Translations under genes and position numbers: made by a program
Notes under the pieces: generated by a model
The model's database searches: none
What the model saw: the letters and a program-made list of their open reading frames with translations, nothing else
What the model was told of the DNA's origin: nothing
Part shown: piece after piece, positions 11,115-22,505 of the stretch
Layout of the letters: each line of letters begins with the position of its first letter
Position numbering within the stretch: the first letter of the stretch is position 1
Assembly (NCBI RefSeq): GCF_026914185.1
Contig: NC_070560.1
Span: forward strand, 1,028,001 to 1,092,000
DNA: 64,000 nt
Source of the DNA: Puccinia triticina
Taxonomy: Eukaryota; Basidiomycota; Pucciniomycetes; Pucciniales; Pucciniaceae
Direction of reading: 5' to 3'

Positions 11115-13341
11115 ATGACCAGTATGTTCTTGTGTTTTTTGAATATTTTGATATGCTCAGATTTATCATATATGTACAAACGCGCTGTAGGTCATTTTTA
11201 TCACCAGGGAAGCTACTTGGGCAATGGCACTCGCTATCCTCACAGTGCACCCGGCCCAATCACAGATCACCATCACAAAGCAAGCCGTGGTGTTATCTAT
11301 CCCCCTCCCGAGCCAACTTGCAGTAGTCTTGACCCGGTGGGTGATCGGCCTTGCAACCTGCCACCTCAGCCATCCGCCAAGCCACAACCTAAGAAACAGC
11401 GCAAGAAACGAGCAGCTACCTCTGGTTCAACAACTCGAACAGCTGCAACTGCTCCCAGGAAGAATGCTCCCAAACCTACGCTTGATGAGAATGCTCCTGC
11501 TGCTGATGGTTGTCACCATCCTCTTCCCGCCTCAATCCGATCAGGTGTTATTACCAAACTCGAGGGGGCAGCAAATGAGTCTTGTTCCCTGAATCTTCCC
11601 CCCAATGCTGATGATCCATCTCGCAACAATCCTACCCCATCCCTTCATGTAGATGAGCGATCTCGTAATAATCCTGCCCCATCCCTTCAGCAAGGTCTGA
11701 GATCAGCCCCGCCGCTCAAAGGTGTATCCGATCCACTCCCCAGAAAGAACAAGAAGTGTAATCAAAGCCAGGGTGAAGACGGTCGCAAAGTCCTCCCAGC
11801 ACCAAGATCCTACTCCAAACTCCTGAAGGACTTGATTGGCAATCTGGTGGCTGAGGCTCAGGAAAGATCGAAAGGTGCAATGTCCAATGCGGATTGGTGT
11901 TTCTTTGTTGAGTTTCACATGGAGCAACGTAAGCTGCTGGCTATCAAGGCAATTGAGCGCGAGGTTTCTGTTGAAATGATTGACAAATTCTTGTAAGTAC
12001 CTGCCTTGCATCAGTCACATTTTCTCTTGACAGCTGAGACAAAGTGTTTCATGTACAGAGGCAAATCTTTACCCATTCAAAAGCCATCCGATTGGATTTG
12101 CTTCCGGAAGACACAGCCCGCTCGTGATGTCTTTCGTGGTCGTAAGTATTCCCTTTCTACAATTGTAACAATCCATACACTGATTGCTTACATGTACTAC
12201 TCAGGAGGCAAGCGGGGGATTGCTCAGAAAGATGGAATGGCTTGGGTATCAGAGCTTTATGAGGCAGCCGGACAAAAGCTACCTGCAGACGCCAAGGAGG
12301 ATAGACCATCCAAAGCTGGTGATCAATCCAATGTACTCACCCCATCTGAGCTAGCGCTTGACAACAACTCCAAGGCAGACAACAATAGTGGGGTGGCCGC
12401 TGCATCCCTTGCCTCTTCTAGGGTGGGTCCTCCAGGATTGCGGGCCACTGTTTTGCTGGCTCAAGCATCAGGTTGTGTTCAAGATTTCTTGGATGCCTGG
12501 GCGATTCAGGTACGTTTTTTAATGTTTCAAATTGTGATTTGGATGTTTCGCCTGATCAACTTGCAATCAGGCAAATCGTGTTTCAAAAACATACAATTGC
12601 AAGATGATTCTGTTTACAGTATCAAAATATCTTGGCCGCCACTCTTATCAACTGACAACAACCACCCACGGGGCCACCCCGTTTGTTCAAATTGCTGAGG
12701 ATCTAGATGGGCCAAATACTTTTGGGAATCGGTTGCATGCGTGGGTTGTAGGCCATACATCTGATTATGTTTCCTCAGCACTTGATCCAGACCCCCCGAA
12801 CTCCAAGCATTCACTGAAGGTGACCACACGTATGGCACGACTTGCTGGTCAGTGGACTAGGCTGATTGACTGCTACTTTATATTTGTTTCTGCTGACTGG
12901 TTTGCCTTCCTCCCAGCTAAAAAAACCAAAAACGTTTTCACCACATGGCCTTGGACGAACTGCGAGGAGAGACTAGCCAAACAAAGGTTTAGGCTAGAGC
13001 TGAATCCCCGGATGAGAACACCAATCAAGAATATCACCAACCCAAGTTGCTACCTGGGGCCAGGCGATATCAGGCAGCTCCATCTTGACTTGAATGACAA
13101 ATTCATCAACATAGTCCAAATCACAACTGCTACGTCTTCACAATTGTCTTCCAGAGCGACCAAACGCGTGCGCTCCGACAAGTCTAGCTCACATTGCTCC
13201 TCAAGATCAGGGTCCAGAACTCCCTCTGAGCCGTCCAGCCCTCAAAGGAAAGGTGTTGTCAAGAAACACTGCTACTCAATAAAATTGTCCAGCGACAAAG
13301 ACAATTCTAATTCATCAAATGAACGTTCTGACTCTGACTAG
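11115..13341 (+). CDS. Rust multi-copy family protein with HMG-like region, five or six exons
   Basis: Proposed exons: 11115(?)-11992, 12059-12141, 12205-12509 and 12571-13341, with introns of 61-66 nt and a closed frame. A 69-nt stretch at 12848-12916 (GTCAGT...CTGAC...CTCCCAG) has all the marks of a further intron and stays in frame either way. I recognise the layout from multi-copy hypothetical proteins of Puccinia: a basic, Pro-rich N-terminus (PKKQRKKRA); the block NADWCFFVEFHMEQRKLLAIKAIERE; an HMG-box-like segment across exons 2-3 (KPSDWICFRKTQPARDVF, then GMAWVSELYEAA); YLGRHSYQLTTTTHG; and a Ser/Arg-rich tail ending SDSD. Function is unknown; nuclear or DNA-binding activity is only suggested. 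The start is uncertain: an acceptor-like TATCACCAG ends near 11207, so the first exon may lie upstream. Confidence 0.65.
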
Positions 13342-13653
13342 AATCTAATCAGACATCTCTTGTTTTATTTTTCTTTCTCCCAGCTTTTTGTCACCACCTG
13401 TTCTGCAATTTTAATCCCTGTTCTCCATTTGTGTTTCAAGCTGGTGGGGCTTATGCTGTATTTTTTAACTTGTCTTACTATGATAACTTGGTCTGTTTTC
13501 CATTGGTCTACCTAAATCTTGTGTTGATTGCTCTGTCCTGTTGGGCTAATAATGCTTGGAAAATATTCTTTGTTAAGCAGTCCAATTTGGGTCAAACACA
13601 TTTATCACCGCTCATTTGTAAGGATTAATCCCCCTTAGGGGGTTAGTCCAGAA
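13342..13653. other. 3' flank of the rust-family gene, no gene seen
   Basis: AT-rich sequence leading to the target site (GTCCAGAA, 13646-13653) of the hAT MITE. The 65-aa ORF here has no recognisable feature. Confidence 0.4.
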
Positions 13654-14907
13654 TAGAGATGGCACTTGGGTACCCGGCACCCGCCAGCAGGTACCCGGAA
13701 CACCCGCTCAGCACCCGCCGGCGGGTGCCGGGTGCGGGTGCGGGTGTTCAGTTTTTGGGCAGGAAAAAAACAGGTACCCATCCGGGTACCCACCCATCTT
13801 GGTGGGCCAGATGGATCAGAGGGATCTCTCCATTTGAAGAGGTGGGAGGTGTACATACCACCTCAAGCGGAGCGATCCCTCCGCCCAGAGGTGTGTACAC
13901 CTCCTTGACTGGAGGAGTCCCTCCGGTCAAAAAGCTTGCGCACATCTTCAACCAGAGGGATCCCTCCGGTCAAGGAGGTACTACACCCCCGGGACTACAG
14001 GATGAATCCCCGGGTCAGCAAGTATATTGATGACCGGGAGGATTCCTTCCCGGTCATCGATCTACTAGATGGCTGGGAATACTACCTCCCGGTCATCGAT
14101 CTACTAGATGGCTGGGAGGACTCCCTCCCGGTCATTGATCTACTAGATGGCTGGGAGGACTCCCTCCCGGTCATTGATCTACTAGATGGCTGGGAGGACT
14201 CCCTCCCGGTCATCAATCTACTAGATGGCTGGGAGGACTCCCTCCCGGTCATCGATCTACTAGATGGCTGGGAGGACTCCCTCCCGGTCATCGATCTACT
14301 AGATGGCTGGGAGGAATCCCTCCCGGTCATTGATATAATCAATGGCTGGGAGGACTCCCTCCCGGTCATCGATATAATCAATGGCTGGGAGGACTCCCTC
14401 CCGGTCATCAATATGATTGATGGCTGGGAGGACTCCCTCCCGGTCATCAATATGATTGATGGCTGGGAGGACTCCCTCCCGGTCATTGATATGATCAATG
14501 GCTGGGAGGACTTCCTCCCGGTCATCAATATGATCAATGGCTGGGAGGACTTCCTCCCGGTCATCGATATAATGATCAATGGCTGGGAGGACTTCCTCCC
14601 GGTCATCGATATAATGATCAATGGCTGGGAGGACTCCCTCCTGGTCATCAATTAGCTTGCTGACTGTGAGAATCCCCCCCGGTCAGCAAGTGCATGCATT
14701 GCTGATCAGGAGGGATTTCTCACCGGCAGTCAGTATATCAGAGCGGGTACCCGCCCCTGCACCCGGCACCCACCAGCAGGTACCCGCTATACCCGCCGAG
14801 CACACGCCGGCGGGTGCCGGGTGCGGGTGCGGGTGTTGAGAATTTGCAAAATTTCAGGCGGGTAACCGCACCCGCGGTGGGTACCCGGGTGCGAGAGGCC
14901 ATCTCTA
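13654..14907. mobile_element. Non-autonomous hAT element (MITE)
   Basis: The ends are TAGAGATGGC and its exact complement GCCATCTCTA, followed inward by GGGTACCCGG-rich subterminal repeats in inverted orientation. A perfect 8-bp duplication GTCCAGAA flanks both ends (13646-13653 and 14908-14915), diagnostic of hAT integration. The element is 1,254 bp with no transposase. Its centre is a 39-bp minisatellite. Confidence 0.9.
14030..14655. repeat. 39-bp minisatellite array 3, 16 units
   Basis: Units read GATGGCTGGGAGGACTCCCT plus CCCGGTCATCGATCTACTA, with the diverged first unit still GATGACCGGGAGG...CCTCCCGGTCATC. Because 39 is divisible by three, both strands are open: the plus strand reads a 13-residue repeat VIDLLDGWEDSLP. 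I read this as a by-product of unit length rather than a gene. Confidence 0.9.
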
Positions 14908-16253
14908 GTCCAGAATCAATGGCTAGTTGGTGGAACCTTTAATCTGCTTGGGGTAGGAAGGACTTAAACTCCACTACGCTCACAGGGAGTGTAGCGGTAA
15001 ATGTTGTGTACAGATTTTTGCTGTAAATAATCACCGCTACACTAACACTCAGCGTAGCTTTTGTTGCACTAACCAAATTTTGTCCAAAATTAGGATAACT
15101 GATCTTAGGTCATGCTATGCTACAGAAAAGTTGCCCTACACTACAGAAAATTGAAGAAACTGAAAAAGGTCAAAATTATTTAATGAAACAAAACAAACAA
15201 CAGAAAGGGGAGAGAAAATGATCAAAATCAGAATTGAAGTATGTTTCTGAGGTATAGGAAGGAAGGAGAACATACATTGCTTGATTTTTATCAGATTGAC
15301 TAGAAAGAGGTTAAAAAAATAAAAGTTTGTAATCATATTTGTTTTTAACTTTGAACTTTCATCTCTATCTGTGTTTTTTCTTTCACCATGCTTGTTGAGA
15401 ATTTATAATGACTGATATGGCAGTGGTTCCTGCTAACAGCAACTTAATGAAGCCAGCCCGGTGCTCCTAGACTGCTTCCAAAAACACCAAATCATTTATC
15501 AGTAAAATTGAGATCAAGAATTAAACAGGAAGATAAAAATTACCCCTGAGAATTGGTTTTCACATTGCTGGAACCAAAAATTGCCAGGGGTGAAAGAAAG
15601 TAAAGCAAAGGAAGCCAAGAAAGTCAAGCAAGACAAGCCAAGAAAGTCAAGCAAGGCAAGCCAAACTTGTTAATTGTGTGAGAGTTTCTAAACATTTCAC
15701 CTCCAAAAACCCAAAGGGTACAGAGGTGAAAGAAATTCAAGTGAGGCAACCTATAATAGTGGGTTTTTTCAGTGTATTTAAAAATTTCACCACTGTGAAC
15801 CCAAAAATCTCTAGTGGGGAAATCAAGTCAGGCTTGTGGCTTTTTTGAGAGCTGTTAAACATTTGCCTCAACTGGACCCTTCCCAGAGGTGAAATGTTTT
15901 ACCCTGAGAACTGCATTTGGGGCAGTCAGCTGATAAAATTAAATACTCAACCAATTATTAACACTGTGATTTTATGTTCGAGGGAGTTGGCTGAATCACT
16001 GATACTTTACTCAACAATATGGTTATAAATGAATCAAGGAATGAAATTCCTCCACTGTGGACTTTTCAGTGTTTTCTCTTAGTCAAAAAAATGACCATTA
16101 AGTGTAGTCCAGTCCATGCAAATAAAACTATTGCCATAAAAAATGGAAAAATCTAGATGTCACCCAATGTTATGAGGTAGATGATGGAGATTAATAAAAA
16201 TCAAAGACAAAATTCTTTCACACTACCACACCAAAACTGCAAGCACAAGATTA
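14908..16253. other. AT-rich repeat-derived region, no gene recognised
   Basis: Includes an imperfect hairpin at about 14970-15060 (GTGTAGCGGT/ACCGCTACAC). At about 15600-15900 it holds short repeated AGAAAGTCAAGCAAG-type and TTTCACC...GGTGAAA motifs. It may be the 3' part of the KDZ element, but I could not find that element's ends. Confidence 0.35.
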
Positions 16254-17444
16254 TCAAGCCACAAGATTGTCAAGCATGGACTGTTCCATAGATTGTACGA
16301 CATGATCAATGTTATCATTGTACTCATCTTCTCCCAGTTCATCATCTTCATCAGCATGAAAATCATTATTTTGTGGAAGAGAGTTGGAGGGATCAGTGGC
16401 TTGAGGTCTTTCCTCAGCATGATTGATGCTGGAGGCTCTTGAACCTGTATTTCTGGTAGCTGAAGCTCTATTTTTGGCACCAATTTCATCTGTACCTTCA
16501 GTGAAAACTGTCTTGTCCCAAACATAACCAGGGATGCCTGAGAGTTGGGTTTTCTTCATCAGAAGAACAATCTTCTTGATTTGCTGCTCCCATAGTTTCA
16601 GAAGAGAATTATTGCCAGTTTGTTGGGCAGTATTTTCGAAGACCTCAATTATGTGACTATCCCAATAAACTTGGAGTCTAGCTATTGAAATCAACCTTTG
16701 ATGCATGAGGACTATCACCGAAGAGATCTTCTCATTTAGATTGCTGAGAGAGCCAAGACAATCATGTGAGACAAATGCCTGTAGGTCTTGTGGGATGTCA
16801 ATCGCATCATCGCTTACTCGGGATATGCTACGCAAGATGTCCCAAATAACTATGTGCTGCGAGGTTGCCCAGCGGAGGGCCCGACAGAACTCCCATCCAA
16901 TCCGATGTTTTTCCTCGTTTCCACGTTTGAGGCTAGCTAGATATCGAATACCCCGTTGGGTATTTATATCAATAGCCCATGGCTCATTCCCATTGGTGAA
17001 GAGACCATCATTCCAAAAGGGGTCATCTGGCAACAGACGAAGAAGCTTGGCATACTCAATTGTTGGAGGTGCATGTCGTGTTGGGCAAGCGGTTCTGAAT
17101 GCCAAAGATCAAGTGTTGTATGCATTAAGTGAGGTCTGTAGTTGATCGGCGCGCGCTCGGACCGATTTTATCAGTCTTTGGTTTGCACGGGTGCCTACGA
17201 GCGAACCAGATTGATGATATTCAGTATCAAGAGTGGGGGTGCCAGCAGATTGCGCAATTAAAAGATAAAACTCACCTAGTGTAGTGTGCTCTCCGGCACA
17301 GCACGATTGTAATAGCGGCTGTTTCTCCTCTGCCAACGCCAGAAATCGCCTTTGCACATCAATTTTTGTGTACCAGACTTTCCACAATAGCTCACTTTGA
17401 GGTCCTGATACAATATATCCCTTTTTTGTTACATTAGCTGTTAA

Positions 17445-18391
17445 CACTGCAAGAAAAACTCTAGAAACTGCTTGCAGTTGAGATGCAAGAGCTCAAGGCA
17501 AGCTGTGACTCATGCAAGAATCAAGCACTGGTTGATTACATGCAAAGTGTATAATTTATGCAAGAGTGAGTCTAAGCTCCAAAAAACTGAGTACAGGCTC
17601 TAAAATACTGAGTTGATACATGTGCAAACTCCCCTTTCATGTGCATATAAACCCCTTTCATGTGCATATAAACCCCTTTCATGTGCACATATCCCTTTTT
17701 ATGCATTCACCCCTTTCATAATGTGTCCATGCCCCTTTATGTGCACATATCCCTTTCATGTACGTGTATCCCTTTCATTTGCATGTATCACTTTCACAAT
17801 GTGTACATACCCCTTTCATCATGCGTTCATGAAACTTTCATGTTTACATGTCCCCTTTGAGTTTATTACATCCCTTTCAATACCCCTTTCATCATTCAGG
17901 TTTACATACCCCTTTGATGTTTACATATCCCTTTCATGTGCAAATACCCCTTACTGCACATACTCCTTTCATAGAAACAAACCCCTTTCATGCATACATA
18001 CCACTTTCATCATGTGTAAATATCCCTTTTATGTGTTAATACACCTTCTCAAATTCCCCTTTCATGCTCACATATTCATTTCTTATGTACATATCCTTTT
18101 CATGTGTACACACCCTTTTTATGTTATTCTGGCTGGATTCAATGGCACATGGAGTGTTTAATTTTATAAAATAAAAGGGTGCTCAGGGGGATGCTCATTT
18201 TCAAGGTTGAACATTTGCCTCAGCCTACTGCATTATTACTACAGTATGTTCAGCATTGGGATGCTGAACAAGGTATACACTCAAGGCACACCAGCATGAA
18301 ATTTGGGTGCTTGACTCCAGCTTGAGCTGAGGCTTGATTCAAGCTTGCTGCATCTCAACTGCAAGCAGTTTCTAGAGTTTTTCTTGCAGTG
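17445..18391. mobile_element. CACTA-type MITE inside an intron of the KDZ gene
   Basis: The inverted ends read CACTGCAAGAAAAACTCTAG and match for over 40 bp. TAA flanks both sides (17442-17444 and 18392-18394), the 3-bp duplication expected for CACTA elements. The 947-bp element has no ORF and is largely a CCCCTTTCATG minisatellite. It sits a few bases upstream of the acceptor TTAACAG of the KDZ intron. Confidence 0.85.
17627..18125. repeat. CCCCTTTCATGTGCATATAAA-like minisatellite
   Basis: About 23 diverged units of roughly 20 bp built on CCCCTTTCATGTG(C/T)A. It fills the centre of the CACTA MITE and shares no core with the GATGACCGG arrays. Confidence 0.8.
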
Positions 18392-20795
18392 TAAATATTT
18401 AGCAATGATGGAACAGATGGAGAACTCAACGTGTCAGATTGTCTATCAGAGCATGTGGGCCAATCGCACTGCGTTGATTCCTAATACGGTTTGCAATATC
18501 TCGGCATGAATCGGCACGTGAGATAGCCTGTTCTACGGTGAGGGTGGGTTGCTGCCTGTAGAGCCAACAATTATTTAACCAAGATGTGATTACTCACAAT
18601 CAAACAACATGACTTACCAAGATTCATCAAGTTCCTCCTGCAAACAAAGGAGGTGCCCCAACTCTTGCCTTGCCTTTTCCCGAGTGTGGTTGAAGTTCAG
18701 ATGATAATTCTGTTCAAGCAAACACTGCTGTTCAAAGAATAGATCCGTATAGTTTGAGCCAGGTGTAATTGGATTTGGTAGGCTGTGGAGTTGCCGAATA
18801 ATTTCTGCAGAACACTTTATTATTTCATTTCAGTTTTTGAGCTTCCTCAGCAACCAAATACCAGAACTTTCAGTGAGCTGAGACGAGTAGTATTTGGCTT
18901 GATCTTGGAAGGATATTAGTCAATGTAACCAATTTGATACCCAAAGAGTTTAGACAAGAGGGGACTGGAACGCCCAGAATCTCTCCAGCCCCTCACCGTC
19001 TGATAGACCCCACCAATCATTGAACCGTGGATTGTACTTAACCTGGCACAACCATTCATGCACATACGCATGAAAGACAGAGGTTCCAAATTGGAGGTCA
19101 CTTATCCAATCACTTAAAAGATTTTGCTGGCGTGAAGCTTGTCAGCACAAAATATCAAGCAATCAAGTCATATTAAGGTGGATCCGATGTAGCTTACTTT
19201 TACAACATGTGCCTCCAGGTGAAAACCAATATCATAAAGGATGTCCACTTTTTGGTTGGGGAAGTCGTCAAGAAGGTTGCGGATAATTGAGATTGGGTAG
19301 TAGAGCCTTGAATCAATACAAATCAATTTTCAATCTCCTATTGAATGCTTATTTTCCGTACATGAAAAAAAAAAAAAAACATACTTTTTGCCTGTTTTAT
19401 AGATGTTGGTCAGCATTAACAGAACATCATGGCGACATGTGCTGGCAAAGATCGCATTGTCATCGCATTTATCCCAAGTGGATCCGTTTTGGGTGTTGTT
19501 GGCGGCTGTATGCGAATTGGAGCACGGTGGCTTGAGATGATCGTAAGACAATGCGGAAGACAAAAAATATGAGCAAAGTACATTACATGAAGAGGAAAGA
19601 TCAAATGTACTGAAATCAATTCCAGTGGCAGACAACCGTTCTATGTCACTCTCAATCTTTGAGGGGGGAAGAAAAAGATCGGGATATTGCTCGTCGCAGG
19701 GATTGTCCTTGCTAGCATAAGCATAATGCCGCTGCTGGAAGTTGCCGTCCATTGCAATGATGAAATTTGGCTCGCTTGGATGTTGTTTGACTTCATTTTG
19801 ACTAGGTCCAAAGCAACATGGACACTTATTGGCCCATTTGTCTTCTCGGGTGAATCGTAATCCGTCTTCTAACAGCTTGCAGGAGTTAGTGAGAATCCAA
19901 ACATAAAGATCAATGCAGTGGGAGAAAGGTACCCGCAGGTCTCGGCGCTTGTGATCGGATCCGCGCTGATGCAAAGGTGAGTGGGAACGGCTATCCAGAA
20001 ATGACAAGAGGGATTTTATGAATGCTGAGTTAGATACAGCCGATGCCTGCCAGAGGTGATGATGGTATTGCACGAGGCGAATCGAGAAGGCTGTTCAAGG
20101 TTGTTCGGCGGAGCAGGCAAAATACCCATGGTGAATCAGGCGGACAACATCAGGAGTAAACTTGCAGAAGTTTACAAGTTGACCTGCCCGACGGACTACA
20201 AAAAAAGACACAAGTAAGCGGATGAGTGAAGGGATTCAAAGCACTAATACAACTAACTTTTAATGTCAATTAAATCAACCTTCCGCTGGGAGATGAGTGT
20301 TGATGGGCATTTGCACCAAGCAGGGTGAACCAAAAAATCACAGGATGCATGCGTCCAGTTCCTTGTCTTTTCCTGGTTGAGTAGGTAAGCTGCTACGACT
20401 TTGTTGTCCAGCGCGGCCCATTTCTGAGAAACTTCCTCTCGTCTTTCTGTGTATCGTTGAAGTCAAAAGTACTCTGCGTGGGCTGCAATCGGTATATCAT
20501 CTTCCCACTTGTCACAGTTGTTGAGCTTGGCGTAGCTTCCGAAGAGAGGTTGAAACTCTGTATTTCCATCAGGTTGGATTCGATTGTGTTCGGCCTGCGG
20601 GCCTAAGATAATATTGAGGCGCTGGCCCAACCGTCTTGAATCAGCTTGTCGGGCGCGGTTGGAGGGTTCTTGAAGTGAGGTTTGTCTCGCAATGGTGTTG
20701 CGTCTGCGTCAAGATGTTCCGGTTGATACAGTGGTAATCACTGTGTTTGTTTGGATGGTCCTCCTCCTGGATCGGATGGGGTTTGCATTGGTCAT

Positions 20796-21455
20796 TGGGC
20801 TAGATAAGGAATAAGGGATCGGATAAGTTGGGAGAGGGCAAGTTGTCAGCAATTTTGCATTTCATGCAGCAACAGGATGATGGTTGAAAGGCTTACAATT
20901 GAACAGTTGATACCTTTACGACCGCATAAGTCGAAGCCTTATTTGAAAAGTAAAGGGTTGTGGTGCAGGATGCTGCGATGCACAGCTTGCGCAGCTGCCA
21001 GGCAGAGGTTGATGGTCGAATTTAGTTCAAGTACACGCCGGGGGTACTTCCTCGCAAGCAGGTTTGTGGATCCGACAAGGAGCTGTTTATCCGTGGAACC
21101 GACGAGGATCGGCTTGGTAAGTGCTCAGTAAGCCCGTCGGTTCCACAGAACATCATTTTCCCCGTGGAACCGACGGGTTTGTCACTTTTCCCCATTGGTT
21201 CCACAAAGCACACTCCTGTAACACATGTGGAGACCACATTCACGTTGGTTCCACCACCACAGCCTTTTTTTTCACTTCCAACCAGGACTAGCTCAGGCTG
21301 GTCCTGAAGTGTTGAAAGTTGGAGAAAATATGTCATTGAAAGGAAGAAAAAAAAAGTTGAAAAAAAAAACTTTGATGGAAAATCGACTCGCAAACGGCTT
21401 TTTGGGTGGGTCAATACTTTAGAAATGAGAGCTTCCATCAATCTGGAATAGTATA
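20796..21455. other. Intergenic upstream of the KDZ gene, no gene recognised
   Basis: Contains repeated short words around GGAACCGACG/GGTTCCAC (21085-21255) in both orientations, suggesting a decayed inverted-repeat element. No convincing ORF. Confidence 0.35.
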
Positions 21456-21567
21456 CACTACAGGCAGACAGCTGTCGCTCCCGCGCGCAGCGTCACCTAA
21501 TTTTGGTGGCCGCAGTCACTGCGCAGGTGACGCTGCGTGCGGGAACGTCACCTGTTTGCCTGTAGTG
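21456..21567. mobile_element. Small CACTA MITE
   Basis: 112 bp. Ends CACTACAGGCA and TGCCTGTAGTG with further inverted matches (GCGCAGCGTCACCT/AGGTGACGCTGCG). ATA is duplicated on both flanks (21453-21455 and 21568-21570). Confidence 0.85.
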
Positions 21568-21578
21568 ATAGCTGCTAA

Positions 21579-22505
21579 GAGCATCTCCACCGCGGGCCCT
21601 AGTTTGGGGTTGCTAAAATTCAATCTTTGGGACTGCGCAGCAGGTTTTACCGCCCCATATTGCTGCAGCATACACCGCGAGCCTCCAAAGGGAGTCTCTA
21701 AAAATCACTGACACGCCACCGATGTACATGTATTCCATGACAGGCACAAACCGGTCATCCAGAACAAATGCACTTTGTGCAATGACCATCCGAGGTGGAT
21801 ACATAAATGACACTCCTTGATGGCCGTCACTAACCGGTCATCCAGAACATTTGCATGTTTTTTGATGACCGCCTCGTTTGATGGCCTTCCATGGCGGTCA
21901 TCGAGAAATCATGAAGTGGACTCACCTCAATGACCGGTACAAACCGGTCATTGAGGATTGATTGGTGTGTGTGTAGCTGACAACCGGTCGGTCGCTGCTG
22001 CGATGGCCGGTTCGTTCCGGACATCGAGAGGAGTAATAACTCCCCTCGATGGCCGGAACGGAGCAGTCATCGAGAGGATAATAACTCTCCTCAACGGCTG
22101 GTTTGTTCCGGTCATTGATAGGAGCAATAAATCTCCTTGATGGCCGGTTCGTTCCGGTCATCAAGATGAGTAATAATTCTCCTTGATGGCCGGTTCTTTC
22201 CGGTCACCAAGAGAAGCAATACATCTCCTTGATGGCCGGTTGGTTCCGTTCATTGAGATGAGTACATATTGTAAGATTGGTTCCGTTCATCGAGGTGACC
22301 AATGGAGTTTCACAATGTTGTTGTTATGTGACAGTGTCTTTTGGGTTGTTGGAGAGAGTCTCTAGGAGTCCCTACATGTACGGACTCGGGCATGAAATTT
22401 GGGGACACCTGTAAAATTTTGACGCTAATAGCGCCCGCGGTGGGTCGGGTTGAGTCGGTAAATTCCAACTAGAGACCCAATTTAGGGCCCGCGGTGGAGT
22501 TGCTC
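21579..22505. mobile_element. PIF/Harbinger-like MITE with internal minisatellite
   Basis: Ends read GAGCATCTCCACCGCGGGCC on the left, and GAGCAACTCCACCGCGGGCC when the right end is inverted. TAA lies on both sides (21576-21578 and 22506-22508), as in PIF/Harbinger insertions. The 927-bp element has no transposase. It begins 11 bp after the neighbouring CACTA MITE. Confidence 0.8.
21735..22315. repeat. Palindromic minisatellite array 4 (about 46-bp unit)
   Basis: Units read GATGGCCGGTTCGTTCCGGT plus CATCAAGATGAGTAATAATTCTCCTT, with diverged versions that retain the core GATGACCGG...CCGGTCATC. It lies inside the MITE at 21579-22505. Confidence 0.8.

Larger units (their letters stand above)
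16254..20795 (-). pseudogene. KDZ (Kyakuja-Dileera-Zisupton) transposase, multiple nonsense codons
   Basis: Fungal KDZ transposases have a CxC-type N-terminal region and a catalytic core, and mine matches block for block. N-terminus from the ATG at 20795, then QKWAALDNKVVAAYLLNQ; the Cys-rich CDFLVHPAWCKCP; TAFSIRLVQYHHHLWQAS; NKCPCCFG; EPNFIIAMDGNFQQRHYAYA (core start); LYYPISIIRNLLDDFP with ILYDIGFHLEAHV; FHAYVHEWLCQVKYNP with GLSDGEGLERFWAF; and the C-terminal LPDDPFWNDGLF. Introns are GT-AG. Stops break the frame at 20709-20711, 20463-20465, 20095-20097 and 17109-17111 (all TGA) and at 18950-18952 (TAA). The intron at 17438-18430 contains a CACTA MITE. The gene cannot encode a full transposase; element ends were not found. 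Confidence 0.85.

Noticed and set aside
13936..14655. 239-aa repetitive ORF on the plus strand and 189-aa ORF on the minus strand
   Set aside because: Both arise because the minisatellite unit is 39 bp; neither has a recognisable domain, and the array lies inside a hAT MITE.
17600..18120. Regularly spaced repeats considered as a CRISPR array
   Set aside because: Units are contiguous with no unique spacers, the genome is eukaryotic, and the array lies in a CACTA MITE.
17613..18161. 182-aa Cys/Phe/His-rich ORF
   Set aside because: Frame through the CCCCTTTCATG minisatellite; Cys content comes from repeated TGTGCA words, not from a protein family.
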